A stretch of 64,000 bases of DNA. It comes from Narthecium ossifragum. Lineage: Eukaryota; Streptophyta; Magnoliopsida; Dioscoreales; Nartheciaceae. Both the position numbers and the translations under genes were made by a program. The first letter of the stretch is position 1; each line of letters starts with the position of its first letter. Positions 12,781-23,764 of this stretch are shown in pieces. The notes under the pieces are model-generated. The model worked only from the letters and a program-made list of their open reading frames with translations. It was not told the origin of the DNA and did no database searches. The stretch spans positions 1,436,001-1,500,000 of the forward strand of contig OY986969.1 of NCBI GenBank assembly GCA_963920575.1, given 5' to 3'.

Positions 12781-15578
12781 TTCTATAGCTGAAATCCTCA
12801 AGGCCATGAAGGAGATGGAAGATGACAAGTGCCCGGGACCGAACGGCATGCCGATCGAGTTCTACCTCAAATTTTGGCGAGTTCTCAAGTCAGAGATGCT
12901 GGAACTAATCATGGGTTTCTTCAGCAATGCCAGACTCCCCCCAAACTGGAATAACACTTTCGTGTCACTCATCCCCAAAGGCGCGAACCCCAGGAGGATT
13001 AAAGATTTCCGGCCGATCTCTTTATGCAATGTAAGTTACAAAATTGTTTCTGCTGTTCTTGCTAACCGGCTTCGCAGTGTTCTCGGAGAGGTCATAGGCC
13101 CAGAGCAGTCGGCCTTCCTCCCGGGCCGATCCATCTTCGACAACATCGCAGCGGCACAGGAGCTCCTCCACTCACTGCATCGCGCCCCCAAGACGAGACC
13201 CCTGATGGCTTTCAAGGTCGACATCCGATCAGCGTACGATAGTGTCCGGTGGTCTTTTCTGCTCCGGGTGATGGAGAAGATGGGCTTCCCCCCTACCTGG
13301 CGTTTCTGGGTATTTGAATGTCTATCCTCTGCCTCCTTCTCTCTAGTGATCAACGGCCGCGTCTCGGGCTTCTTCCAAACTTCCAGAGGACTCCGGCAGG
13401 GATACCCGATTTCCCAGTACCTGTTCCTCATCGTCCAGTCTGTGCTCTCCCAACTGTTGAAGGCACTGAAAGGAGTCAGTTTTTACGGCGGGTGCGAGAC
13501 CTTCTCCCACTTATTGTACGCGGACGACTGTCTCCTGGTGACCAAGGCGAAAGCTGAGGAAGCTTCCATGATCAACATTGTGCTGGATAGGTTCTATCAT
13601 CTCTCAGGCTTGGAGATCAACCAGGCGAAATCCCAGCTGCGCTTCTCACCCCGCACCGATCCAGCTAGGCGCCTTTGTATTTGCAGAATTCTCAAGGTGG
13701 CAGAAGCCCGAGACCATCTGAAGTATCTTGGTGTCCCTGTCGATGGAGGGAAGCTCGGAGCCTCTGCTTTCAACGATCTTGTCCAAGACTTCCAGCACCG
13801 GTTATCAGATTGGTCCTCTTTGATGCTGTCTGGGGCTGGTAGAGTGGTTCTGATCAAATCTGTCCTCCAAGCCAAACCCACGCATACCTTCTTCGCAACC
13901 CATGTCCCGACGTCGGTGATCAAAGACCTGGAGTTTCTATGTCGAAATTTTTTGTGGAATGGACGCAAAGGTGGTCGGGTAGCATGGGACGTTGTTTGTT
14001 CCGAAACTAAGGCCGGCAGGTTGGGGCTGAAGAACTTCCATACATGGCAACAATCGCTGAGACTTAAACGAGCTGCAAGCCTCTGTTTGGAACCCAACTC
14101 AATTTGGGCAAGACTGAGCAGGGAGAAATACCGCTGGACAGGGAATCTACCAACAGGAAACATACCAAGAGGCGCATCCTCACACTGGAGGAGGATTTGC
14201 AGATCCGCAATGAAGCTGAAGGAGGGTTTGAGATGGTCACCATCTTCGACTGGACATGTAAGTGTCCTACTCGACCCCTGGGTACTTGACTCCCCCCTAT
14301 CCCTCTCCCCATCTCTTTTCTCTACCTATCTACCGGCGAACCTCCTTGTTCGGGACTTGCTGGACGACTACGGCCTATGGAGGGAGGATCTGTTGCTGCA
14401 ATTTCTCCACCCAGATTTAGCTACTGCATTTCGAGGGATCCAGTTGGGGCATGCTAACTCCAGAGACAAGCCACTATGGACTTTCTCGAGCAATGGCGTT
14501 ATTACAACGAAGGCCATCTATAGCTGGTTGTCTGCTAGCTCGGGTAATTGGCAAGGGGAAGCACGGTCGGCAGAGTGGTTAAACTGCTGGAAGTCACCAG
14601 TCGGGCCGCGCGTCAAATTTTTTCTTTGGAGATTTTTTCACGGCAAGATCTTGACTTCGGAGGCTCTTTGGTTGCTGGGTTGTGCACCAGACCCATTGTG
14701 TTGCATCTGTGGGTCTGAAGCGGAGACCCTCGATCACCTCTTCTTCACCTGCCCGTTCTCTGCCGATGTGTGGGTCCGGGTGTGCCGAAGCTGGAGGGCG
14801 CCTACCTCAGTTGACGATTGTTGGCGGCTGTTCACTGCGGCGGCTAGATCGGGACTTGGGGAATGCAAAACAGTGGCCGGCTATTCGTTATGGTGGATCT
14901 GGAAGCAAAGAAATGATGTCATCTTCAACAACCGACGCACCTCTTCCGAGAAGCTTGCCCGTTTAATAGCTCGCCAGGTTAGGGAATTTTCACTGTCTTT
15001 CCTTCCCAAACCCCCCTCATCTCCTCCCTCCTCCTCGACAACGCCAATCCTCCGGACGGATGCCTCGGTTCGTGGTGGAGCCGCAGGGCTTGGAGCTGCC
15101 CTCTTCCCGGATGGAGTCTCCGTTGCTTGGACCTGGAAGGGCCGGTGTCGGGTTAACTCCATCGTTGAAGCTGAGCTATGGGCGATGGAAAGGGGACTGC
15201 AGGAGGCGTTTCGTCGCGGGAGTGTTAAGATCATTTTGGAATCTGACTCGCTGCTGGGAATTGGCTACGCCTCCGGTCGTTTCTACTGGCCTAGGGACAT
15301 GGTTGAGGTTCTCAAGGCAGTCTGGAGGATCGCGGCTAATTTCCAAAGCGTCTTCTTTGTGCACATACCACGGGAGTTCAACACCCTCGCTGATTGCTTG
15401 GCCGGCTCCTCTTGGCGTGATAACTCGTTGTAATTAGCACTCCGTAGACTAGAGTTGTATTCTAACGGGCATTGTTGCCTGAACTGTTTGTGGTGTGTTC
15501 GGCCTTTCCCGAGCTAACCACCGTCATTCCCTGTACCACAGCCCTTGGCTTAACTAAGCAAAAAAAAAAAAAAAAAAA
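12781..15578 (+). mobile_element. 5'-truncated L1-like LINE with poly-A tail
   Basis: The element starts inside ORF2 just upstream of the reverse transcriptase, lacks the endonuclease and ORF1, and ends in 19 A residues (15560-15578). A perfect 14-bp duplication flanks it. The frame is open from the very first codon of the truncated element, so the insertion is probably recent. Confidence 0.93.
12806..15433 (+). CDS. LINE ORF2 fragment: reverse transcriptase, zinc knuckle, RNase H
   Basis: 875 codons from the first Met; the frame also extends upstream to the truncation point, so this Met is only the first available. The RT begins at the DKCPGPNG motif, has LIPKG and FRPISLCN blocks, and the catalytic YADD at about residues 238-241. 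A zf-RVT type knuckle (CCICGS...DHLFFTCPF) lies near 630-650. A plant L1-type RNase H follows at about 750-870, with candidate acidic residues in RTDASV (D about 752), EAELWA (E about 790), ESDS and LADCLA. No stop or frameshift interrupts it. The endonuclease domain needed for autonomous movement is missing, so the copy is dead on its own. A second LINE with the endonuclease starts at 62240. Confidence 0.93.
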   Translation: MKEMEDDKCPGPNGMPIEFYLKFWRVLKSEMLELIMGFFSNARLPPNWNNTFVSLIPKGANPRRIKDFRPISLCNVSYKIVSAVLANRLRSVLGEVIGPEQSAFLPGRSIFDNIAAAQELLHSLHRAPKTRPLMAFKVDIRSAYDSVRWSFLLRVMEKMGFPPTWRFWVFECLSSASFSLVINGRVSGFFQTSRGLRQGYPISQYLFLIVQSVLSQLLKALKGVSFYGGCETFSHLLYADDCLLVTKAKAEEASMINIVLDRFYHLSGLEINQAKSQLRFSPRTDPARRLCICRILKVAEARDHLKYLGVPVDGGKLGASAFNDLVQDFQHRLSDWSSLMLSGAGRVVLIKSVLQAKPTHTFFATHVPTSVIKDLEFLCRNFLWNGRKGGRVAWDVVCSETKAGRLGLKNFHTWQQSLRLKRAASLCLEPNSIWARLSREKYRWTGNLPTGNIPRGASSHWRRICRSAMKLKEGLRWSPSSTGHVSVLLDPWVLDSPLSLSPSLFSTYLPANLLVRDLLDDYGLWREDLLLQFLHPDLATAFRGIQLGHANSRDKPLWTFSSNGVITTKAIYSWLSASSGNWQGEARSAEWLNCWKSPVGPRVKFFLWRFFHGKILTSEALWLLGCAPDPLCCICGSEAETLDHLFFTCPFSADVWVRVCRSWRAPTSVDDCWRLFTAAARSGLGECKTVAGYSLWWIWKQRNDVIFNNRRTSSEKLARLIARQVREFSLSFLPKPPSSPPSSSTTPILRTDASVRGGAAGLGAALFPDGVSVAWTWKGRCRVNSIVEAELWAMERGLQEAFRRGSVKIILESDSLLGIGYASGRFYWPRDMVEVLKAVWRIAANFQSVFFVHIPREFNTLADCLAGSSWRDNSL

Positions 15579-16758
15579 CTATAGCTTTCGAGCTCAACTC
15601 ATAAAATAAAATAAAAATCCTGTTACACCAACCACATGGCATGTTGTGGTCTTTGAGTGGGAGTGACTTGGGATTCTGTGCGTGTTGTAAAATGACACGC
15701 GGCTCGTTACACCCATTAAACAGATATTGATAAGCTCGTTCTTATCTATTGATTTAAACTTTTGAGTTAAATAGTTTGAGTTTTTTTTATTAATATTGGA
15801 TTTGAGGTCCTGAGTTCAAATCATCTACATTTAGAGTCTCTCACATAGGGGATGTTTAGATTTATTTATTGGCTTGAGCTTTTGAAACGAGTGATTATAA
15901 GAGATATGTTCAGCTCTAACGACTCGTTTGGTAGGGTGTTAGTTTATTCTTGGTAAAAGGGATTTTGGGATTAGAAAAATTGGGATAACGAGTGGGGTTA
16001 AATTAAAATATTTTTTTAATAAAAAAAAATAAAAAATAAGGATACATATCGAAATGGAGTTAAATGAGAATAGAATAAATAATATCTTCATTTTTTGAGA
16101 CGTGTCATCTTAACTCACATTATTTCTATTTCACTAACCTCATTATTATTTATGTGGGGATAAAGAATAAAGAAGACCCACGCACCATGTTTGGGCCTTT
16201 TGAGAGAGTCTCTCTCTATACAGGTGCACGTACTAGTACTACTCTTGGAGTAAAGGGCCTTACTCTCTACAGGGGTCATACATGTACTCTTGGAATAAAG
16301 ACTACGTGAGGGCTGATGTACTTTCACTGGCTGTACATAGTCTTGACTTTTTAAGAGACGTGAAAAGAAATGAAGAGCTGCTTCTCGCACTATCTCTGAC
16401 ACGCCCCGTCTCTCATCAAGGTATTTTTTTATTTATTTTTTCCCCTTATGCCCCCAGACCGCTCAGCCACAAACATCGACCATCTCTCGCAATGTTTTTT
16501 CTTATATAAGTTTTGTGATTTTTTTCATTAGTTTTGTTTTTTTCTTATCTATTTTTTATTCTTTGTTATCATTTTTTTTTTTATCAGTTTTAGTTGTAGA
16601 TAATTAGATATATATAATAAGCAGCTCCCTAGATGAATTATATTAAAATTTTCGTGTGTTGCATATTTTTAACTTTTTTTATTTTTTAGTTGTAGATTTT
16701 GGGAGTAATTAATTATACAAATTTAAAAAATATATAAAAATATGGATCAATATAAAAG

Positions 16759-16810
<52 letters not shown>

Positions 16811-17330
16811 ATAACAAAAAATACTAACAGTTAAAAAATACATTGTGTTTTGTGAAAAGTCTCCTAATCTGATATTGATTTAGCCATGATCAAGAAAGAG
16901 TATATGTGACAATACATAAAAAAGAGATACACAAAAATATATAAAAATACATATTCTAATCAATATTGCCTCCAAATTCGACTCCCGGCGCACTTGGTGG
17001 AATACATGTTACTTCGTACCACAAATGAGTACGTGTCATAAAAAAATAAAAAATATATATTAAAGAACAAAACTAATGAAAAAAAAGAAAAAAAAAAGAA
17101 AAAAACAAAATCAATAAATTAGGCTTTGATGGCCAAAGATGGCAGCTGATGGTGTGGAGAGAGAGAGATGGAGTAAGAGAAAAGTGAGGAAGCCAAGGGT
17201 AGAATCGGGATTTCTATCTCTGACACAGGGTAGGGCGGTGTCAGAGATAGTGCGAGTAGCAATTTGCAAAGAAATGATAGTCTTGACTTTTTAAAAGACA
17301 TAGACAGAAATTAAGTACATATATATCTTA
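15579..17330. other. AT-rich intergenic, no gene supported
   Basis: Begins with the 3' copy of the LINE target duplication. Contains long T and A runs, a GAGTTCAAATC segment near 15810 that resembles a tRNA-like B box but has no matching A box, and two related blocks containing CTATCTCTGACAC on opposite strands (about 16390 and 17215). Confidence 0.5.
16759..16806. repeat. (GT)n(AT)n microsatellite
   Basis: GT dinucleotides followed directly by about 17 AT units. Confidence 0.95.
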
Positions 17331-17364
17331 ATCTCTTTTAAGTAGCACAATAAATATAAGCTAG

Positions 17365-17995
17365 TGTTCCAATATTGGTAGTTGCTTTCCAATATTTAGC
17401 AGTTACTTACCAATATTATTTGTTACTTCCCAATATTTGTAATAATTTTTCAATATTTTGTAGTTACTTCCCAATATTTGTAGTCACTTTCCAATATTTA
17501 GTAATTTCTTTTCAATTCTTGTAGTTACTTTCCCAATATTTGGTAGTTACTTTCATTATTTTGTAGTTACTTTCCAATATTTGGTAATCACTTTCCAATA
17601 TTTAGTAGTTACTTTTCAATTTTTGGCAATCACTTTTAATATTTGGTAATTACTTTTCAATATTTGGTAGTTACTTCATTATCTTGTAATTACTTCCCAA
17701 TATTTGTAAACACTTTTCAATATTTTGTAGTTACTTTCTAGCTAATATTTGTAGTCACTTTCCAATATTTGTAGTCACTTTCCAATATTTGGTAGTTACT
17801 TTCCAATATTTAGTAGTTACTTACCAATATTTGTAATAATTTTCCAATATTTTGTAGTTACTTTCCAATATTTGTAGTTACTTTCGAATATTTGGTAATT
17901 ACTTTCCCAATATTTGGTAGTTACTTCCGTTATTTTGTAGTCACTTTTCAATATTTGGTAATCACTTTCCAATAATTAGTAATTACTTAAAAAAA
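17365..17995 (+). repeat. Minisatellite array, TAGTTACTTTCCAATATTTG unit
   Basis: About 30 diverged copies of a 20-22 bp unit with core TAGTTACTTTCCAATATTT. The flanking DNA continues with T-rich degenerate units to about 18250. No coding potential. Confidence 0.9.
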
Positions 17996-18251
17996 TTCTC
18001 CAAAATTTTTCTATATTCCAGTAATTTTTCCTACTTTTCTACCATTTTTCCTATTTTTCCGCATATTTTCCTATTTTTCGTTAATTTTTTCTACTTTTCA
18101 ATAATTTCCTTTTTTACCGTTAATGACTGCTCCCAAAAAAATTCCAAATTTTTTTATATTTTCCGGTATTTTTTATACTTTTTCACCATTTTTCTCATTT
18201 TTTCGACAATTTTCCTATTTTCTGGTATTTTTCAGTATTTTTATTTTATTT

Positions 18252-18375
18252 TTTAATGCCCTCATTAATGCATGCATCAAGCCATAAGTGGCTGGATGCA
18301 TGCATTTTCTGTATTAGGAAGAGGTACATGTATTCCCAACCACTCTAATTAATGCCAACTAACTAATTCAAAAAT
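18252..18375 (+). repeat. Satellite flank copy 1 with internal palindrome
   Basis: Contains ATTAATGCATGCATC ... GGATGCATGCAT, an inverted repeat, then GTATTCCCAACCACTC and AATGCCAAC. It is repeated in direct orientation at 19604-19730, so the satellite and its flank form a larger duplicated unit. Confidence 0.8.
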
Positions 18376-18532
18376 ACCTATAAGGGTAGTGTGGTCTTTT
18401 TCCCCTAAAATGATACTAAAAAACTTATGATCTTGTATAGGGGATCAAATGACAAGTTGGGATGTCACGGAGAACTAACGGCATGTTTGGTTGGACATAA
18501 CCACCGGGAATGGAATGGTCAAATACTTGGTC

Positions 18533-18732
18533 NNNNNNNNNNNNNNNNNNNNNNNNNNNNNNNNNNNNNNNNNNNNNNNNNNNNNNNNNNNNNNNNNNNN
18601 NNNNNNNNNNNNNNNNNNNNNNNNNNNNNNNNNNNNNNNNNNNNNNNNNNNNNNNNNNNNNNNNNNNNNNNNNNNNNNNNNNNNNNNNNNNNNNNNNNNN
18701 NNNNNNNNNNNNNNNNNNNNNNNNNNNNNNNN
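18533..18732. other. Assembly gap (200 N)
   Basis: Exactly 200 Ns, a conventional gap size. The sequence on each side belongs to the minisatellite/MITE complex, so the gap is most likely a collapsed or unresolved repeat. Any open frame crossing it is meaningless. Confidence 0.99.
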
Positions 18733-18749
18733 CCACATTCCCCGTTTCC

Positions 18750-19600
18750 AAAACTGGGAAGTAACTACCAAAATTGGTAGTTACTTCGCATAAATTGTAG
18801 ATACTTTTTCAAAAAATTGTAGTTACTATTCCCAAAAATAGGGTAGTAACACTGGGAAGTAACTACCAATATTCGTAGTTACTTCCCACAAATTGTAGAT
18901 AATTTTCATAAATCGTAATTACTTTCCAAAAAATTTTGTAGTAATTTTTGTAGTTACTTATCAGAATTTTTTTTTATATTAACTATTTGTAGTTACTTCC
19001 CAGAAAATTATAAAGTAATGACCAATATTTTGGGAAGTAACTACCAATTAACAAGTAACTACCGATTATAAGGGAAGTAACTACCATTTAACTAGGAAGT
19101 TACTACCAATTTTATTGGGAAGTAACTACCATCTAACCACCTACTATCTTCCATAGATAAGGGAAGTAGCTACCAATTATCATTTGGGAAGTAACTACCA
19201 TTTATTTCGGTAAGTAACTATCACTTAAAGTGGGAAGTAACTACCATTCAAACTGGTATTTACTTGCCAATTAAACTGGTAGTTACTTCACAGTTAACTG
19301 GTAGTTACTTCCCATATAAATTGGTAGTTACTCCCCCCAAAACTGGTAGTTACTTCCCATCCAAACTGGTAGTTACTTCCCTCATTTAACTGGTAGTTAC
19401 TTCCCCCATTTAACTGGTAGTTACTTCCCAGTTTAAGCGGTAATTACTTTACAAAAAAACTATAATTACTTCACACTTCAACTGGTAGTTACTTCCCATT
19501 CAAACTGGTATTTACTTGCCAATTAAACTGGTAGATACTTCACAGTTAACTGGTAGTTACTTCCCATATAAATTGGTAGTTACTCCCCCAATTTTACTAT
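18750..19600. repeat. Minisatellite arrays in opposite orientations
   Basis: Roughly 18840-19250 carries GGGAAGTAACTACCA units; 19250-19600 carries the complement, TGGTAGTTACTTCCC. The two halves meet near 19250-19260, so the region can fold back on itself. A short stretch (19480-19590) repeats 19235-19340 almost exactly. Confidence 0.85.
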
Positions 19601-19603
19601 TAA

Positions 19604-19730
19604 TGCCCCCATTAATGCATGCATCCAGCCATAAAGTGGATGCATGCATGCCTTCCATGTATTAGGAATAGGTGTATATATTCCCAACCACTCCATTTAA
19701 TGCCAACCACCTAATTCAAAACTATTCATC
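19604..19730 (+). repeat. Satellite flank copy 2 with internal palindrome
   Basis: Direct repeat of 18252-18375, including the inverted arms ATGCATGCATCCA / TGGATGCATGCAT. Confidence 0.8.
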
Positions 19731-19896
19731 CATCTCTCATTTAAAAAAATACATAAAGGGTATTTTAGAGATAAAAAAATACAGCTGTCCAAAAAGGGAC
19801 TAAATGGCATAAAATCTTTCAAGGAGACTATACAGCAAATAAAGTCTCTAAAAGAGACTAAACACCAATTTCCCGTAAAGTGATAGGAATTGATAC

Positions 19897-20460
19897 CACT
19901 ACAACAAAATCAGGATTTCGCGACAAAAAATTTCGTGACAATAAGTCTTATATTTGTCACTATATACTTATCGTGACGAATGAATTTCGTCACCATGTTT
20001 GTTACAATAAGTCCGTCGCAATAAGTTTATTATGATAAATGTAGCAATTTATTACAATAGGTGTATACAAATTACGACAAACAAAAATTTGTCACCATAA
20101 CACTAGTACCGGTGACAAAATATTTTGTCACCACAAACAAAAGATTTCGTAGCCATATGTATGTTTTTGTCGCAATAGACATGTTTGACATGGGAGATAT
20201 TGCGACCAAAATATTTTATCACTATAATTTTTAACAAAAATTTTGTCACAATATGTTTGTCATAATAAACAGATTTATTCCGATAAATGATTTCATCACA
20301 ATCTAACATAAAAATAGCGACAACATATTTTGTGGCAATAAATGTGACTATTGTGACAAAATAATTTCGTTGTAATAAACTTATTTGACTTATAATGACA
20401 AAAAAATGTCACAATAGATACAATATTGTGATAACTATTTTGTCACCATAGAAATATTTA
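19897..20460 (+). mobile_element. CACTA (En/Spm) transposon terminus with subterminal repeats
   Basis: Starts CACTACAACAAAATCAGGA, the classic CACTA terminal signature. The next 550 bp hold many copies in both orientations of a TTTTGTCAC / GTGACAAAA motif, the subterminal repeats where the transposase binds. No transposase and no matching right terminus (TTGTAGTG) are found nearby, so this is a partial or decayed end. Confidence 0.8.
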
Positions 20461-21104
20461 TACCTGTAAATAATTAAAAATCAACTTTAATAAATTGGAC
20501 AAAAATCATCAATTACAAAACATTAGCTATCAATTAACTTGGCAAAATGTCTATCAAAGTATACAAAGTCAGCCAGTGAACAATAAAAACTACTATAATT
20601 ACTAACCACAAATAGATGATGTCAACTATCTAATTATATGACAAGTAAAACTTAGTTTCCAACTAAGTAGCTCAATTGCTTCCAAAATAAGTATTTTTCT
20701 GCAAGCTGCTTGTCCGATAAGAGTCGCCAGCAAAAGAAACAAAGCAGACTTATCTCAGTCTGCAGTATCTTTTCAACGAGCTGCTTCTCTCCTTTCATCT
20801 GCATGATACAGCTCAAAAAATACTGCTCCTTTTAGTCGTGCAAAACATCACATAGTTAGAACTTAAAAGTGCAATCATGCTGTCTAACTGGAGAGCAAGG
20901 TAAGTTGTAAGTTGAGCAAACAAAACTACTCAGTCGATGAAGTACGACTGCATACACAAATTCCAAGTCTTGCTGTGCTTCTCAGTTCAAACTTAGAAGA
21001 AGAAACTTTACATTCCGGGAATTCTGCTGCAGTATGTCTCTTTAGCTTAGAATATGTATGGAAACATTTACTCATGAGAGAGATGGGCATTATAAGTTCA
21101 TTAA
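20461..21104. other. AT-rich, no gene supported
   Basis: Short frames only. Possibly unsequenced interior of the CACTA element or host intergenic DNA. Confidence 0.4.
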
Positions 21105-21950
21105 GGGCCCGTTTGGCAAACATGAATCTAATGAATTAGCTGAATAAGGAATCTGTGGAATTAGCTGAATGGGGAATGAGCTGAATCTGGTGATTCTGTG
21201 GATTTTGATTCTGTTGTTTGGTTGGTCTGTATGGGATGAGCTGAATCTGTTGATTCTGGCGTTTGGCTTGTCTATTATGGATGAGCTGAATCTGCTAATT
21301 TTGTGAATTCTTGTGTTTAATTCATAAATCTCTGAATTGGAACCGAGTGAATTTTGACAGCATGTTAATAATAAAACTTTAAGTTTTCTTCAAATTAAAA
21401 CATGTTTTTCATTATAATAATAACAATACCCACGAGATATGATTGATCGAAATTATTGAAAATTTAGGTCAAATTAATTCTTTGAATGCATCTAATCATG
21501 TAAAATGATTGATCGAAATTATTAAAAATTCAGGTATAATTTAAGTTATAATATATTAAATGATTTTATAAATTAAATTATATCAAATATTTGCTTTCAA
21601 AAATACTCAATATTGGTCTCATAACGAAGATATCGATGATATCTTTCCAATGAGACAAATTTCATAAAGTTTCAACATATATATTTAAAGTTATGATAAA
21701 TATAGCTATTTTATATATCAATGGGATAAAATGGTCATTTATGATAATCTCAAATCCGGATCCCGCTTTGGATGGCAGTCGCTCGAATCGATGGAATGCC
21801 GTGATTCCAAATTTCTGGAATCCGACGCTGGTCGGATACTGTCCATTCCAAATAGTAAAATCAACCAAACATGAGAATAGATGGAATGTGGAATCCGCTC
21901 ATTCCCCATTCCATCTAATACTTCCCATACTATGCTTGCCAAACGGACCC
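21105..21950. mobile_element. 846-bp non-autonomous Harbinger-type element
   Basis: Inverted ends GGGCCCGTTTGGCAAACAT (left) and ATGCTTGCCAAACGGACCC (right) are flanked by TAA on both sides (21102-21104, 21951-21953). The 3-bp TAA/TTA duplication fits PIF/Harbinger. GAATCTG-type motifs repeat just inside the left end and GGAATCCG-type motifs inside the right end. No transposase. Confidence 0.75.
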
Positions 21951-21953
21951 TAA

Positions 21954-23430
21954 AGCAGTAAAAATTTCACATTCTGGGATTGTATTCCAATTGTCGCTTA
22001 GGCTTAGATATCTACAAGAACATTTAGTATAATGGGACTTACAAATTCACTGAAAAGATAATTAGGTGTTGATTCGCCAATCACATCAGCCTGATAACCA
22101 TCTCCCAGAAACTCCATATTTTCCTGGAGTTGTGTTTGTCATGAACAATGGGAAATATCATTGCACAAGAAAGTAGAAAATGTGAATATCACCACGATGT
22201 GAATAGTCATTCTCAATTTTAATATGGCTGATCAAATCCTCTCAATCAACTATCAGCTTGAAGCCAAAGTAGAAAATGTGAAGGAACCACGATGTGACAC
22301 TTATAGTGGCAGGAGACATATATATGCAGTTATAAGGGGCATCAGAATAGCGTTAAAATTACCTCATTGTAGACTTCAGCAAACCTCTTATTTCCAACTC
22401 TTGGAGAACCAAAATTATACATAGTGACCGAAATCACACCAGACCTATATGACAACAGAAACGTCCTTAAAAAGATCATGCTGGGAGCGATATGCTGTGT
22501 GATAATCATAATTAGCTCAAGTTTCCAAAAAGATAGGTGTTTAGCACATCACTGTCAAAGCAAATTATCCATGCCAAATAAACCAAGAGTGTAAGGCAAA
22601 ATTTTGGATATAGTTATTCCCATCAATAAGTTTTTGATGTAGACCGTGATTGGGGGTACATGAGTAAGGGCAATCAGCCGATTAAGCCACATAATTCATC
22701 GGTTAGTAGACGTCTATCAAGTGAATGTATCAATCATCTAATCGATAGAACATTATCGATGGATTAGATGATTTTCAAATTATTTATAACTCTACATGCT
22801 ATCAGAGCTAAACCCCATCTCCATTGGTCCCTTTTTATTTTTATTTTTTTCCAGATTTCATAACACTAAAATAACTCTGACATCATTATGTATCTGGTTG
22901 ATGTACGTACGTACGTTACGTAGCTGTCTAGTAGTGAATCATCGCCCAGCAGAGCATATTTTCCAGCTAATTTCTATGCTTTAAGAAACAATGATGGATT
23001 TAGGTTTGCATTCAATTGCAAACACTTGGGACAAGCCAATATTGCAACTGTTTCAAAGAATCTAATAGGACAATGTATAGATAGATAGCATAGAAAGAGC
23101 AAGCATTTGTATACTATCATCTCCCCTGCACTTATTAAGATCCATTATTTTATCTGAGATTGTGTAACCACACCATTAGACCACCTCAGGACCACTCTAT
23201 AATAGAACAAACGCCACACTGCTCTGCCAGTGAAATATAAATTTTAAGCTCCCAACTACACATCAACCACACGGTCCACACTCATGCATGATGCATGGCC
23301 ATGTCAGCTGAAAGGGAGGCATCAAAGTAAAGGGCCCATACAACATGTTCTTCATGCTGACAGATCCACAGACACAAGTAAGTAAAAATGGCCATGTCGA
23401 CCGTTAGCTCCGGCCTACGTATAACGTACC
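21954..23430. other. Intergenic, no gene supported
   Basis: AT-rich with scattered short frames. A GTACGTACGTACGTTACGTA run near 22903-22922 is the only simple-sequence feature. Confidence 0.45.
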
Positions 23431-23764
23431 CCGTCTTGATCTCATGTGAAAGAATCGAAGAAGGGAGGTAGATGATGAATTCCTTAAGGCCGACGGACGA
23501 CATCCAGTATCTTATTGTTGAGACTTGAGATCGAGCATATGGCTGGCGGGAATCCCCGGGCCGGTCACGTACGTAGAGCCACCGGAGGCGCCAGCCCAAC
23601 AGCTCCGGCGCCAGGACCCTCCACAAGTACAACCACTCTGAAGTCTGAACAATATGGCGGCACGATGATACACCGTGCCCTGCCCCGGCCCCCTGCACGC
23701 GCCTTGGACGATGGCCTTTGGCACACGCCTCCGTCGGGACCACCGGGTAAACGCCGACCAGCAC
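23430..23764 (-). pseudogene. Terminal exon of a second HSD-like SDR gene, frameshifted
   Basis: A consensus 3' splice site (TGTGCAG) precedes 23764. The exon then encodes VLVGVYPVVPTEACAK, matching VQVGPFPVGNSEECAK in the last exon of the intact HSD-like gene at 8147-8452. One extra base after AK shifts the frame (AIVQGACRG continues in another frame), and a further shift is needed to read YLWRVLAPELLGWRLRWLYV, which corresponds to the APELVDWFSRTFYL region. No upstream exons were found, so this is a broken fragment on the same strand as the intact gene. Confidence 0.75.

Noticed and set aside
13036..15364. Several antisense and shifted frames within the first LINE
   Set aside because: They overlap the RT-RNase H frame and have no domain match of their own.
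15800..15830. GAGTTCAAATC as a tRNA or SINE B box
   Set aside because: No A box at the right distance and no cloverleaf.
18425..18793. Several open frames across the run of Ns
   Set aside because: They are open only because N codons cannot be stops; the flanks are repeat DNA.
19897..22000. A complete CACTA element
   Set aside because: Only the left terminus and subterminal repeats are present; no matching right end or transposase was found.
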